NCBI GenBank assembly: GCA_030674155.1
Contig: CM060318.1
Location: 67,831,221-67,895,220 of the forward strand
Length of the DNA: 64,000 bases
Origin: Stramonita haemastoma
Taxonomy: Eukaryota; Mollusca; Gastropoda; Neogastropoda; Muricidae
Direction of reading: 5' to 3'
Position 1 is the first letter of the stretch. Each line of letters opens with the position of its first letter. Made by a program: the position numbers and the translations under genes. The notes under the pieces are model-generated. The model ran no database searches, had not been told where the DNA came from, and was given only the letters and a program-made list of their open reading frames with translations. Positions 33,233 to 44,215 of this stretch are shown one piece after another.

Positions 33233-33602
33233 CAGCTGAAATTGTATGATGCAATTTCTGACTGATCAGGGTGCCAATTGAAGAAAGATCCCTGCCCAAA
33301 ATTCATCCCAAAGGACACCAAAATAATTCGGGGAAGGTAGGCATATAAATCATGGACGTGCAAACATCTATATCTAGTTAGCTAATGATTTATCTCTTAC
33401 GTTTCAAAAATAGCAATGATGTTGCAGTTGAAGGGTTCCTGCCGATTGCAGGTTGCAGTAAAGACAGATTTGTGTACACGTGATATAGGCCTAGATTTTC
33501 CCTTACACGTGATGGTATTTTTTCCCCTCCTTGTCACTTCATGAGTCTAGAGAAAATGTTCTTTTTGTTGCTTGTTACATTCCTATTTGTGAAGAAACGA
33601 CA

Positions 33603-33990
33603 GACGCTATGGCCGTGTGGTTAAGACCGTTCGAGTTCAATACCACATGGGTCTATGAAATCGTGGGTTCGAATCTAGGCGGCGTCTGTTGAATTAATGA
33701 TGGACATTTTTATGACCTCTCAGGCCAACTTCCAAGACAGGCCTGCCAGTGCCTTAAATCAATTTCCCTCGTGTAGGCTACATACATACACATGCAGAAG
33801 ATAAGATATGCCCGTTAAGGATCCTGTACTTCATGTCAGCGTTTCGTGGGTTACGAAACACGAACATACGCAGCAAACATCCCCGAAGTCGAAATGCAGC
33901 TACCTTAATGGTGGACAAAAGAAAGGGTTGCTTACTAAAAAAACAATCTCACCATCCGTGAACCTTGGATCTGTAACTGAGGAACGAAAA
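33603..33990 (+). mobile_element. SINE-A, full-length copy
   Basis: The tRNA-like head shows TATGGCCGTGTGGTTAAGAC (A box) and GTGGGTTCGAATCTAGG (B box). The body shows TTATGACCTCTCAGGCCAAC, CATGCAGAAGATAAGATATG, CTTCATGTCAGCGTTTCGTG, CATCCCCGAAGTCGAAATGC, and an end with CTCACCATCCGTGAACCTTG, then an A-rich tail. About 390 bp. This and 55438-55800 are the reference copies. Confidence 0.92.
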
Positions 33991-34095
33991 AAAAAAAAAA
34001 CCAACAAAAAAAACGCAAGACCCCCCCCCCCCTAACCCCTCCAAACAAAAACAAACAACCCCCCCCCCAACTAACAAACCCCCCAAACTAACAAC
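33990..34095. repeat. A-rich/C-rich simple sequence after SINE-A
   Basis: A tail of A runs (AAAAAACGCAAGA) passes into alternating C9-C12 and A-rich blocks. It looks like an expanded SINE tail. Confidence 0.7.
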
Positions 34096-34394
34096 TCACG
34101 AGTGGGGAAGGGTTTTCAGGGAATAGCCAAACTCCTCTCTATTCAGCTTTGAGTTTGCTATGGGCCCAGTGAGGTCAGGACAGCCATACAAGTCAAGTGT
34201 CAGCCCCTCAGCAGATGGTATTATTTTTCAACCATGGTTGTGAAACTGAGTGACTTTTCCTGCAGAGGTCTGTCTCTTGGGCCTGGTTAATGCCATGATA
34301 GATCTAGCCTACATCTTGAACAGAAGCAAGACGAGGTAGGCTTACCTCCCTTTTCTTTTCGATTTTCAAACTGCCGTGAGTTCTTTTGACATGC

Positions 34395-34560
34395 GTAAAT
34401 CCGTAAGCACACGGGTTTGACTGGTTTAGAGTCTCCTCCGAAAGATTTGGCAATCCATTCGATTTTTCTGTCAAACTGGAAACAAAGGACAAAGCCGGGA
34501 ATCGAACCCCAAAACACCACAGTTTACTTAACAGGCGAACGTCTTCACCATGCTGCCCGT
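34395..34560 (-). mobile_element. SINE-F, tRNA-derived, minus orientation
   Basis: The + strand shows GCCGGGAATCGAACCCC (reverse B box) and AGGCGAACGTCTTCACCATG (reverse A-box region), matched by 50735-50850 (CTGGGAATCGAACCCAGAAC, AGGCGAACGTCTTAACCATC). The minus-strand body continues to about 34395. Confidence 0.65.
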
Positions 34561-34754
34561 TTCTTTCCTAAAGATAAATGATTACAACCTTCCATTCAGT
34601 CAGCCTCAGCTAAAGTCTACCTGTCATACCTGTCATAATTCATAATTCCAGGCTGGCTCTGAAGGGAGGCACGAGGCACGTGTCTTTAAAAACACCTCCA
34701 TGATGCCATCTACATATGAAACCCTCAGTTTATATCTATAAATATACACACCTC

Positions 34755-34860
34755 ACTCGGAAGGTAGCTACTTATATTAAAGGTGGGTAAAAACAGCATT
34801 GGCATACACAAAATCTTACCATTGGTCAACCTTGGAGCTCCAGCACAGGAAACAACTCCC
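34755..34860 (+). mobile_element. SINE-A 3' fragment with expanded A/C-rich tail
   Basis: GGAAGGTAGCTACTTATATT, AAAATCTTACCATTGGTCAA and CTTGGAGCTCCAGCACAGGA match the SINE-A end. The A-rich tail extends as (CAA)n to about 34990. Confidence 0.75.
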
Positions 34861-35344
34861 CCCCAAAAAAACCAACAACAACAACAACAACAAAACAACA
34901 ACAACAAAAAAACATCAACAAAACAAAACAAAAACCATAAAAACCACCAACAAGAACAAAACAAAACACAAAACAAACAAAAATGAAAAGAAAGCAAAAA
35001 CACCCCTCTTAGCGTAACGTAGTCATCAAACCAGTTCCAGGACTCAGCGACAGCAGAGCCCCCTGCTCTAATAGCTCTAATCTATCATTTCTAATGGCTA
35101 AGGGGTGGCCAGGGTGGTCACTTTCATGATGTGGAGTCTGAAGACCAGTTGTCTTCTGACCAATGGACAGCGTTGTTTCAGAGGGGCGAAACACCACAAA
35201 ATTGTTGGCAATCAAATCCGGGTTAAGATGACCAATGATCAGGTGCAATGACCAAACTAAAAATCATCTGGAACGACGAGAACATGACCATCAGCTTCAA
35301 GATCAGACTGATAGGTTCACTGGCCATGTCCATATTATTATTTT

Positions 35345-35690
35345 ATTTTATTTATTCTTTTCTATCGAGGATAATGGAATAAGCACCCATGTACTTTTTT
35401 TTTTTACATTCAGTCCCCGTGTGTATGCAGCTTTGTAAATCACGTAATCTGTTCCCACTGGCCCACAATGACCTACTCTTACGAAAAGCGGAACAGGGTT
35501 TATTGTGCACAAGATGTTCTGCGTGCGTTCGCACACGGGACCTCGGTTTATAGTCTGATCAGAATGACTTTTGGGTAGAGTGGAGTCAGCACTGGTGTTA
35601 ACTCCAAGGGAAAATCCCCTCGAACGGGAATCGAACCCGGGTTGTCAGATTGCGAGCGCAATATTCTGACCACTAGGCTATACCATCCCC
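35345..35690 (-). mobile_element. SINE-B, full-length copy, minus orientation
   Basis: On the minus strand, from 35690 down, it reads ATGGTATAGCCTAGTGGTCA (A box), then GGGTTCGATTCCCGTTCGAG (B box), then the SINE-B body to the GATAATGGAAT-complement end at about 35366 and an A/T-rich tail. About 345 bp. The GGTATAGCCTAGTGGTC and GGTTCGATTCC boxes are intact Pol III promoter elements. This is the best minus-strand copy and may be young. Confidence 0.93.
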
Positions 35691-35819
35691 CGTCCAGCTA
35701 TTAGAGTTAACCCAGGGCAGGAAAAACCACATCAATCAGACATAAATTGAGATAAAGCCAAAACCAGATTCCTTAAAACAACCGTGTTCTTAGCGACGAC
35801 TGTGACAGGGCACATATAT

Positions 35820-37000
35820 CTGACGGAAAAAGCCAGATTCTCTCAGGAAGTTAAAAAGGGTGTCCACTGGAACATCACGAAAGCTCTTTATGGAGTCTGC
35901 AGTAAAATGCTTGTACCTCATATATCCTATCTCGACACTCCAGGAGCAGATGCTTGATGGTTACCCGCCCATCACAAGTCACACACAATGGGGTTCCCTT
36001 GCCTTTCAGCAAATGAACATGAGTGATATAAGTCTGACCCGTGTGTATCCTGGTGAGCACTGTTCCTTCCCTTCGGATTTTGACACACAGAGGGAAGACC
36101 TCTTTCAGGTTAGCGCAAATCTGAACATTTTTTTTGGTCTGTCTGAGCATTCCCTTTCTCTTGCAAACGGGACTGCGCGTATTGTTCGCTTTTAGGTTTC
36201 AGATTTGAAAATGGCAAAGCAGACCCAGAGATGTCCTTCTCCATGGCACAGCTAACACCTCACGTCAACCGTGTTGTTGCCCTGAATGCCCCGAATGCCC
36301 TCGTGCCCTGGGACCCATACCAAAACAATATCACACCCTCCCCTCTCAAGGACATACAGTTCGTAGAACTCAGGAAGCCTAGGGTGCTTTATGTTCCTAC
36401 AAGCGATAGCCTCTAGATCTAGAGGTGAGAGCGAATCCGCACAGACCAAGAAGCCTTTCTTTCCTGATCACTGAATCAGTTTTAGGGACAAGACAAAGAG
36501 TCCTAAGTTTGGCAGTGTAAACGAGGCCGTCCGAAGGCAAGTGCTCAGAAAGCACAGATTCCTTGATGGTGGGACAATAGGCAGGGCAGGCTACCCCCTC
36601 CTCAGATTTGGATCCATCTGTGAAAACGCTTGTGTAGGACGGATAAGACGATCTTAGTTTTTGGAAAAAGACCTTGTACGCCGTCGAACTGGTGACATCT
36701 TTCATATGAGCGCAAGATCGAATCGGACAAGCGGGGGGTTCCACCATCCACATAGGCATCTCAGGGAACTTGGGAAAGTCGCAGCAGATAACACCCAAAC
36801 CAATACCAGCCCTTGGAGGAGGGGTGGCAGAGGCAGATTTCTCCACCTTGGCCTGAAACCAGGGCTTGAGAACACAATCGTAAGCAGGGGTATTGTACTC
36901 CCAATACAGTTTCATGTATTAGCGCAGTGTCAGCTCAGACTGCGGATTTTCAAAGAGGGTTCTCCCACTTCCACATACAGACTATAATTATACAGGTGTT
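35820..37000 (-). mobile_element. LINE 3' fragment with RNase H domain (I-group/Nimb-like), broken
   Basis: Reading the minus strand from about 36960: FENPQSELT, MKLYWEYNTPAYDCV, then the RNase H start SVFTDGSKSEEGVACPAYC, YTAKLRTL where an intact enzyme has T-A-E-L, FLVCADSLSPLDLEAIACR, NIKHPRLPEFYELYV, DIVLVWVPGHEGIRG, and a C-terminal segment with RREGTVLTRIHTGQTYITH, PLCVTCDG and TIKHLLLECRD. This order (RNase H, then a C-x2-C...H...C zinc-like tail) is typical of ORF2 of I-group LINEs, including mollusc Nimb elements. Frame changes lie near 36450 and 36200, and the second catalytic acidic residue is changed to Lys, so the copy is inactive. The 5' side is truncated. Confidence 0.82.
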
Positions 37001-37439
37001 GTTGGGAATGCTCCCAGACAGACTCTGAGCCCCTGGTGGTGTTTAGTGATGAAAATTAAGTCTATGAATATCTATTGAATACCTCTGTTGTACTATGATC
37101 ATGTTTTGTGTTAAATGACAGTCGTTATAACTAATCATATGTAGAACCTTCATAGAAAAATGTCCACTAACCCATGTAAAACATAGTATCTATATTGTGT
37201 CCTCTGTCTGTATGTCTAGCTGTCTCATCGTCCTTCTCGTTCTATCCTTACCTGATTTGTGTGATATGTTGTTTTTTTCTTTATGTTTTTCCTTATGTTT
37301 CTTTACTTTATCATCTTCCCTACTCATTTTTGTGAATATTTTCCTTGCTTTTATATGTATATGAAAAACCGTACTTCATGATATAATTATAAACATGTAC
37401 AACACGTTAAAATAAGATAAAATGTTTTTAAAATGTTTT

Positions 37440-37535
37440 GTTCGTTCCTCGGTAGAGCTCCGAGGTTCACCAATGATTTTAGGTTTGCAACCGTATTTGC
37501 CCACCATTAAGGTAGCCCATTTCCGACAGAATGCG
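37440..37535 (-). mobile_element. SINE-A 3' fragment, minus orientation
   Basis: The + strand shows GTTCCTCGGTAGAGCTCCGA, GGTTCACCAATGATTTTAGG and TGCCCACCATTAAGGTAGCC. Confidence 0.85.
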
Positions 37536-37639
37536 TTTTGAACGGTCCACCTGAACCGCAAGGTTGGAAAGAATAGTTTGCCGTCTGCTTTAGAGAGGGA
37601 GCTTGAAAAGGGATGCATGAGGTTCCAATTGTTTAACAC

Positions 37640-37758
37640 CAACACACACGCACACGCGTACGCACAGGCACGCTGGCGCGTGCGCACGCGCACGCTCATA
37701 CACTCACGCATGCATGCACGCACACACACTCATGCACACACACACACATGCACACTGC
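37640..37758. repeat. CA/CGCA alternating purine-pyrimidine tract
   Basis: ACACACGCACACGCGTACGC, GCGCGTGCGCACGCGCACGC and further CGCACACACAC blocks. Z-DNA potential. Confidence 0.85.
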
Positions 37759-37829
37759 ATGACATTTTCAGCGGGGTGCATCAGTAACATGCCTGAGAGT
37801 TTAGGGAGGAATAAAAATTTGAGAGGCCT

Positions 37830-38360
37830 GATGAACTTTTACCAGTCTGTTACTGACCCACAGTTGTGAACCTTTAAAAGTAACCTGGTAAACCTAAGGA
37901 TACTGAACCAGTCCATGGCCCCAACCAGAAAGATGAACCTTCAACAAGAACCTGATAGGCGTAATGACCCTTTACAGTCCATCAGCCAACCACAGTAGTG
38001 AACCTTTAGCAGAAGCTAATAGGCCTAAAGATACCGAACCAGTCTGTCACCAAACCAGAAAGGCGAATCTTCAGTTAAAACTTGATAGGCCTAATGACAA
38101 TTTACCAATCCGTCACTGAACCACAGTGGTGAACCTTCCATTACATAAGAGCATAATAGGACCAGAGTGGCCTTCAGTAAGAACTCATAGGCCTAATGAT
38201 ACTGAACCTATCTCCAAACCAGGGTGGTGAACCTTAAAAAAAAAAAAACTTGATAGACCTCATGACTATTAATTTTTACCAGTCCATCACTTGAACCAGA
38301 GCAGTGAACCTTAAGAACTCGATATGCCTCAGGATACTGAACCCGTCTATCATCAATCCA
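37830..38360. repeat. Degenerate tandem array, about 60-65-bp unit
   Basis: About eight diverged units, each with a form of ACCAGTCTGTCACTGAACCA, GTGGTGAACCTT and AACCTGATAGGCCTAATGA. Two alternating subtypes (TTTACCAGTC and ATACTGAACCAGTC starts) suggest a higher-order repeat of about 125-130 bp. Confidence 0.75.
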
Positions 38361-38560
38361 CAGCTAGCAGTGAACCCTCTTTATTGGCCCTCTGTACCAC
38401 GTGTAGCCAGCAGCTCCTTGCAAGACATCCTGGCAGTACAGGCCTGAGCTCCAACATTGCACCTGGAGACAAAACTTATGAGGCTGCATCAACCACTGGC
38501 TACCACAATCTTCAGCATTCACAGCATCTGATCCTCGGTCAATCCTCGGGACAATCCAAA

Positions 38561-38635
<75 letters not shown>

Positions 38636-39455
38636 GTGAATCTCTGTCTCTACCTGTCTCTGTCTGTCTGTCTGTCTCTCTCTGTGAGGATAGTCTGTCT
38701 GCTTGTCTCTCTTTTTGTGTGTCTGTCTCTGTCTGTCTCTCTCTTTTGGGTGAAAAACAAAGTCGTTTTTGATCATTATAAAACATCAACATTCTGGTCC
38801 TGTTTGTGACAATGGAGGACTGAATGCATACGACAACGTGGTGATTACTGCCTTGGTCTCTACACACATGTACATGATAGAACCACACACAATTAGTTCC
38901 TTTCCTGGCAGTTCTGCCGGTCCCGCACAGCCTCAGTCTCCCACAGTGTGATAGTAGCTTCCCACTCACCCTGTCATTTCAGCGCTCATGACCAGTCATC
39001 TTGTCTTCACACACCAGCCTCTTTTTCTCCTTGTTGACGTTGATGCCCTCTGATTTCTAACCCACCGTCTGCCTGCCGAGTTTAACACATACTTGGCACA
39101 TCGGGGTTTGGTGAAACTGCCGTCAGTCTGTGTGACAATGGGCTGCTGCAGGCTCTTTTGGCAGACTGAGGTTTATGAGACTGGCCAGATGACGCGCGAT
39201 GTTTAGGCCATGATTATCGAGGCTGTAAAGGAAGTGCCAAGGAAAGGGAAAATGGCGACTGTTTGAGTTGTGATGTGCGTCAGCAAATCTTTCCGTCCCG
39301 ACAAAGCGAAATAACTGATATGGAATTACCTCCTCTGATTTATGGGCTTCCTTTGTCTGTCTGCGTGTCTGTTTTTCCTTCTCTGTCTTCTGTGTGACAA
39401 TCTGCCAGCTTTTGTTTTTGTTTTGTTGTTGTTTTTTAATTTATTTTTCCTAGGC
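38361..39455. other. Gene-free stretch, mostly single-copy looking
   Basis: It contains (CT)n at 38567-38636 followed by TCTG repeats to about 38745. The part 38770-39410 has balanced base composition and no repeat that recurs in the window. I see no protein family in it; open frames are short. Confidence 0.45.
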
Positions 39456-39459
39456 TAGA

Positions 39460-39665
39460 TTCAAAGTCACCCTATCCTCCAAGAAGAAGTGGAAGCAGCA
39501 GTCAGATCACTGCAGAAAAGGGGAAGTCAGCAGCTGAGTTGGTTCAAGCTGGAGGGGAAGCCATGATCGATGCTCTTCTAAAAATCTGCGACAAGATCTG
39601 GCAGACAGGAAAATGGCCAACACCATGGTCACAGTCACTCATCATCACCCTCCCCTAGAAAGAAA
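39460..39665 (+). mobile_element. LINE fragment: start of reverse transcriptase domain (RTE-like)
   Basis: The + strand reads PILQEEVEAAVRSLQK, then after a one-base frame change SAAELVQAGGEAMIDALLKI and CDKIWQTGKWPTPWSQSLII, TLP, a TAG where Lys is expected, and KENLQ. This matches the N-terminal RT region of abundant RTE-like LINEs: E-E-V-x-x-A-[IV]-x-x-L-K-x-G-K-S-x-G-x-D-x-[IV]-P-A-E-L, then I-W-x-x-x-x-W-P-x-x-W. The middle K-S-A-G-x-D segment appears to have been lost. It is cut off by a SINE-B at about 39670. Confidence 0.75.
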
Positions 39666-39667
39666 AT

Positions 39668-39809
39668 TTACAACAGTGCACAAGATTTTCTGGTGCACTC
39701 CACACAGGACCTCCTTTAAAGTCTCACCCAAAGGACTTTTAGGGAAAGTGGATCCGGCACTGATGTTAACTCTACAGGAAAAAATATAATCCTCTTGAAC
39801 GAAATTCGA

Positions 39810-39813
<4 letters not shown>
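39668..39813 (-). mobile_element. SINE-B central fragment, minus orientation
   Basis: AGATTTTCTGGTGCACTC, AAGTCTCACCCAAAGGACTT, TGGATCCGGCACTGATGTTA and TTGAACGAAATTCGAACCAG follow SINE-B in reverse up to the B box. A (GA)n array begins where the anticodon-side of the head should be. Confidence 0.75.

Positions 39814-39874
<61 letters not shown>
39813..39874. repeat. (GA)n microsatellite
   Basis: Uninterrupted GA repeat next to a SINE-B fragment. Confidence 0.95.
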
Positions 39875-39880
<6 letters not shown>

Positions 39881-40299
39881 AATGACAATGGTTTATTGCG
39901 ATAAGCGTCACGCCCATTCACAAGGGAACAGTGGGATGGGGACTGGGCACAAAACATAGAATCATTGAAAATCATAATAATCATAATAACAGCCCAAACA
40001 GTCTTCATGACATGGATTACCATGACATTGTTCTGAATAGATATTTATACTGTCATTCATCAGACCACAGTTTTTTCTTTAAAGTCTGTCCGGGAGTCTA
40101 CAATACATTAATTAAAAAACATTTTTATGAACATTTCCTTTCAACACAGCAGTGCACTGTCTCATGTTATGCATCATGGAGTGACATCTTCAGTTGTCTC
40201 TCTCAATTGCTGTATTCCTTCCAGTAAATCTGCTATTGTTACAGTCTCTTGCATTCCGCAGCTTACATTTCCTTCTTCTAAATGCTCTGCACACTCTGC

Positions 40300-41040
40300 T
40301 CCTGTTACTTTCTCTGCACACTTTCCTCGCTCTCACTCTCCACTTCCTGCCACACACTCTTCCTCACTGTCATTCTCTGCACGCTCTTCTTCACTGTCAT
40401 TCTCTGCACGCAATTCATCTCTATAATTTTCTGCACGCTTTTCCTGATCTTCCACACCCTCATCCGACCTTTCACCTTCAGCCACGTCTCCATATCTTGA
40501 AAACTTGATTATTTCTATAACTACAACCACTGCCTTTTGCAACATTCACAATTTCACCACACAACTCATCTCCCACATTTCCGTCATAGGAAATTGTCAC
40601 TCTATGTCTGTCTATGTCAGTCTGCACCATGTCAATACATCGTTCATTTTGACAGTAGCCTGAAGAGGGAGAGCAGTAGGTATCATTCTAAAAATGTCGG
40701 TAGCAGTGTTGTTGTCCGATTGGCCTGTAGTGTAGTAAATGCTAGGTGGGGTGGGTAGAAACAAACCTGAGGGGGACGATACTTGTTCATTCACTTTCAT
40801 CTTGTTGTTTCTTCTGTATAATTCTGCTCTCCTTTTATCTCTGCTCACCTGGGATGGACACTTTTTGCGAAACACTGCATGTTGAACTGGAGTGACAGGA
40901 AAATGGCTGGCAGTGCTATTTGTCAAACGAATCACGACAACAGTTTGATGTTCTTGCCCGTCCACTTTGAAAGAGGAAACCGTTTGCTCATGCAACACTG
41001 CATTTAGCATGCACTCCAATGTTACTGGGAGACCCACAAC
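40300..41040 (-). pseudogene. Possible mobile-element-derived ORF remnant
   Basis: A minus-strand frame at 41037-40612 codes a 141-residue peptide with VDGQEHQTVVVIRLTN and CPSQVSRDKRRAELYRRN. Similar V-V-[VI]-[IL]-R and P-S-Q-x-x-R-D-x-x-R blocks occur, as I recall them, in ORF1-like proteins of invertebrate mobile elements, but I cannot confirm this. Downstream on the same strand (40545-40333) an acidic segment repeats R-A-E-N-D-S-E-E-E twice. The two frames are separated by a stop. There is no start context, no splice signal and no domain I can name, so this is offered as a lead only. Confidence 0.3.
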
Positions 41041-41141
41041 CGCCTTTTGAATACGAATACTTGAAGAAAAGGAAAAAATTCACTCACAACTGGAGAGAAA
41101 GCGTCTTGCTGGCAGCCAAGCAAGGGAAGCCACGAGAGAAG

Positions 41142-41145
<4 letters not shown>

Positions 41146-41196
<51 letters not shown>
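41146..41196. repeat. (GA)n microsatellite
   Basis: Uninterrupted GA repeat. A C run of about 20 bases follows at 41290-41309. Confidence 0.95.
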
Positions 41197-41197
<1 letters not shown>

Positions 41198-41309
41198 GCA
41201 GGTGGATAAAAGTTCTAAAAGGTATTTTTTTGCTTCAAGAATAACAGCCTGCAACACGTTCTTGCTCATCATTCTCCCCCTACACTAACCCCCCCCCCCC
41301 CCCCCCCCA

Positions 41310-41712
41310 CACACACACCCTTTCTCCCACTTTTCACTTTCTTAATCACCTCGTTCCCACTAATCTCGTCACGACTTGTATATTTTCGTCATCACAAATA
41401 ACCCCACGTGTAGTGCTGCTGTTGTAAGCTTCCCACATCAAAAGCATACACTTTTCATCACTGGCCCTGCCATTCACCACCCCTCATGGCTTCTCTGACC
41501 ATCAAATCTTCCATCAGCCAATGGTCTTTGTCTGTCAAATCCATGATTGAAGTAATGTGGTAATCCTGCTTCGCGGAAAAAAGCCCCCTCCTTTTTATCT
41601 CGTGCCTCGAATACGCTGTGGTCTTAGAAAGGTCTGTGACTGTGGAAGAGGAGAGAGTTGGGTCATTCTGGTGCCAGACACTGGCTACGGAGCATCGCGA
41701 ATTCATCGTTTC

Positions 41713-41744
<32 letters not shown>

Positions 41745-43085
41745 GTGCCTGATTTTGTTCTGGTAAGACGGCTTACTGTGTCTTTATTCTTATTTATGTC
41801 TATTTATTTATTCATTTATTTTATCTTTCTTTCATGGAAGGTTATCGTTTACTGGTTCTCATATGTTTTTTTTGTTGTACAACTGAATCTGTTATTTTTG
41901 ATGGTTTGTTATACTTGCTTGTTATTTCTTTTTTCTCTGGTTTTCTTAAAAACAACCTTGCTTTAGTTTAAGAGATGGTGTTTGTTTGAATTATCCAGGT
42001 TTGCTTTAGGCTGATTTTTGTGTGGTTATTGATGTTGCTGATTTAAAAAAACAAAACAAAAAACCCCAACCTAACGTTTGTTTCGTTTTTTGGTGTGGAT
42101 AACAGTGATTCTCTCTCCCTCCCTCCCTGTGTGTACTCGGGCGAGTACAACAGTTTCTAGTCATTCAAGGTTTGCTTTTCTAGTTACTTGGTTTTTGACA
42201 GATAGCATGTTGATAATCCTTTCCTGTTCTTGTATGGATGCGCACTAAAAGACAGGAGTGTTATAATTTTATATCATTGATGGGTGATGATAACCACACA
42301 GGCTAGTAGTACTAATGGCAGTTGTTGTTGCCGTTGTTGTAACAAAGAACAGTAAAATTCATGATATCCACACTTCTCAATGTTGCCAGCTGCACAAAGA
42401 GTAAAAATTTTCGTTTACAAGTATGTTTTGCAGTTTTATGTTTTTTTGGTATGTTTTGTTTCATGGTTTTGCTTATCCCTTACACTTTTTTTATACGTGA
42501 TATTATATTCACTGATTTGTTTAATAATTTACTTTTTTGTTTTTCTGTGGAATTGTTTTCTCTTGTCTTTCTTCTGTTTTGTATCTTAGGTGTTTTGGTG
42601 ACTTTTTTTTTTCTTTCCCATTTTCCCATTTTCTTTGTACTTTGATTTGTTTGTCTATCTTCTTTTTTGTCGGTTTATTTCTTTCTTTCTTTATTCATAC
42701 ATATATATATATAATATATATATATATCTATAATATATATATATATATATTATATCTATATCTATATCTATCTGTCTTCATGTGGAAAAAATTATCTAAC
42801 TTTTCTTCTTTATCAAGTAACATTTATTATCATTTATTCTGATAAAATTCTCAGTTTTTTTTCTCCTATTTTGTGTATTATTCGTTCGTTTATGCATTCA
42901 TTTACTTACTTATTTATCTATCTCCCTTGCCTGACAGAAACGACTGCTCTTTTCGGTTGTTACGGTTGTGCACGCATACTTAGATCTTGGCAAAGCTGAC
43001 ACGAGATGGTGGAGGGAGGGAGAGGGCATTGAGGGATACTGTTCCCCTATTTCTCCCTCTGCCTGCATTGTCTTCTTTCCCAAGA
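41310..43085. other. Gene-free T-rich stretch
   Basis: T-rich sequence with a short (TGC)n at about 41710-41745, and TA-rich repeats at about 42700-42770 (TATATAT with CTATAT inserts). Hydrophobic open frames here come from T-rich composition. I see no gene. Confidence 0.5.
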
Positions 43086-43087
43086 AG

Positions 43088-43395
43088 AATGTAATCACTT
43101 GTGTTAACTCCAGGGGAAAAATCACCTCGAACGGGTGGGTGCCTGGGTGGTGGCATGGGTAATGAACTGAACGCTCTTAGTCCTTCGGATGAGACTATAA
43201 ACCGAGGCCCCGTATGCGAAAGCACGCAGAACAATTACGCATACGTTAAATCCTGTTCCGCTTTTCGTAAGAGTAGGCCATTGTGTGCCGGTTAGGAACA
43301 GATGATAAGATTTACAAAACTGCATACACACGGGGAATGGATGTGAAAAAGCACATGAGTGTTTATTACATTATCCTCGATATTAAAGAATAAAT
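43088..43395 (+). mobile_element. SINE-B, + orientation, partial head
   Basis: It begins inside the head region (GTGTTAACTCCAGGGGAAAA) and shows TCCTTCGGATGAGACTATAA, GCACGCAGAACAATTACGCA, TTCGTAAGAGTAGGCCATTG and ATTATCCTCGATATTAAAG, with a (AATA)n-like tail. Confidence 0.88.
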
Positions 43396-43429
43396 AAATA
43401 AAATAAATAGAATAATAAAACCACGAAGC

Positions 43430-43735
43430 TAGCTGGCGAGTTTGATTTCCTGCGAAAAGCCAAACTTCTTCTACAGCCTCTAGCTTTGAGTGGTTCTTAT
43501 CTGGGTCTTGTTCTTTCGTTTGAGACAATAAACAAAAATGTGGGGTGCACTGTACTATAGTCCCGCTTTAAAGAACTCGCGTCATTAAGAGTAATCCCTG
43601 TGGTTTCTGAAGGGGAAAAAAGTGTGTTTGCAGACAATGGAAAAAAAGGGTGGCACTACTCTCATGATGATGTGCTTCCACGGGGAGAGTAGTCGAAATG
43701 TTTCACGCAGAGAAACCTGCTGCGACTGAAAGGGG
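43430..43735 (+). mobile_element. SINE-D-related element (diverged body, conserved tail)
   Basis: The last 130 bp repeat the SINE-D tail: GGTGGCACTACTCTCATGAT, CCACGGGGAGAGTAGTCGAA, CACGCAGAGAAACCTGCTGC. The preceding 170 bp (TTTGAGACAATAAACAAAAA) share only scattered motifs with 32815-32900. Confidence 0.6.
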
Positions 43736-43806
43736 TAAACAATACAATACAATATGATACGGCGCAGTACAGTACGGTACAGTACAATACATTAAATAAT
43801 AATGAG

Positions 43807-43842
<36 letters not shown>

Positions 43843-43869
43843 TAATAATAATAATAATAATAATAATAG
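43736..43869. repeat. (AATAC)-like and (AAT)n microsatellites
   Basis: A degenerate ACAATAC/ACGGTAC stretch is followed by (AAT)n from 43798 to about 43869. Confidence 0.9.
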
Positions 43870-44215
43870 AATATTTATAGCGCCGAATCTTGTAAATAAA
43901 ACAAAGCGCAATACAATACATTAGGTAAAAGGGTTCCATAACCTATGTGGTCATAAGGGAGCGAGGCGTCAGAGACCTCAGCTTCTCTAGGGGCCAGCAT
44001 ATTAAGGGCCGCGCCCATTTCCTCTTCCTCGCTGCTTTACCTTCCCTGATCCTAAAGAGGGTAGGTACCCATTTACTGCTAGGTGAACTAGGGGAACTAT
44101 ACTGAAGCCAAGGCGAGCAAAGGGTCACCCATCCAATTGGTATGCTCGATACTGCTTAACTGTAGTTTGGGGAAAGCGAGTGCCCTGACCACCGAGCTAT
44201 CCCGTCCCCGCAGTA
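43870..44215 (-). mobile_element. SINE-E, tRNA-derived, minus orientation
   Basis: The + strand shows GTTCCATAACCTATGTGGTC, GGGAGCGAGGCGTCAGAGAC, CTTTACCTTCCCTGATCCTA, AGGTACCCATTTACTGCTAG and CTGACCACCGAGCTATCCCG; the last is the reverse of a tRNA-like A box (GGGATAGCTCGGTGGTCAG). A second copy lies at 57800-58100. The B box is not clear in this copy. Confidence 0.7.

Noticed and set aside
33603..33690. A functional tRNA gene (also at 35610-35690, 55438-55510, 7160-7245)
   Set aside because: A and B boxes are present, but the acceptor stem and anticodon arm do not pair properly and each is the head of a longer dispersed repeat, so they are SINE heads.
42361..42842. Hydrophobic open frames suggesting a membrane protein
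   Set aside because: T-rich sequence yields Phe/Leu-rich frames; there is no start context, no splice signal and no conserved pattern.
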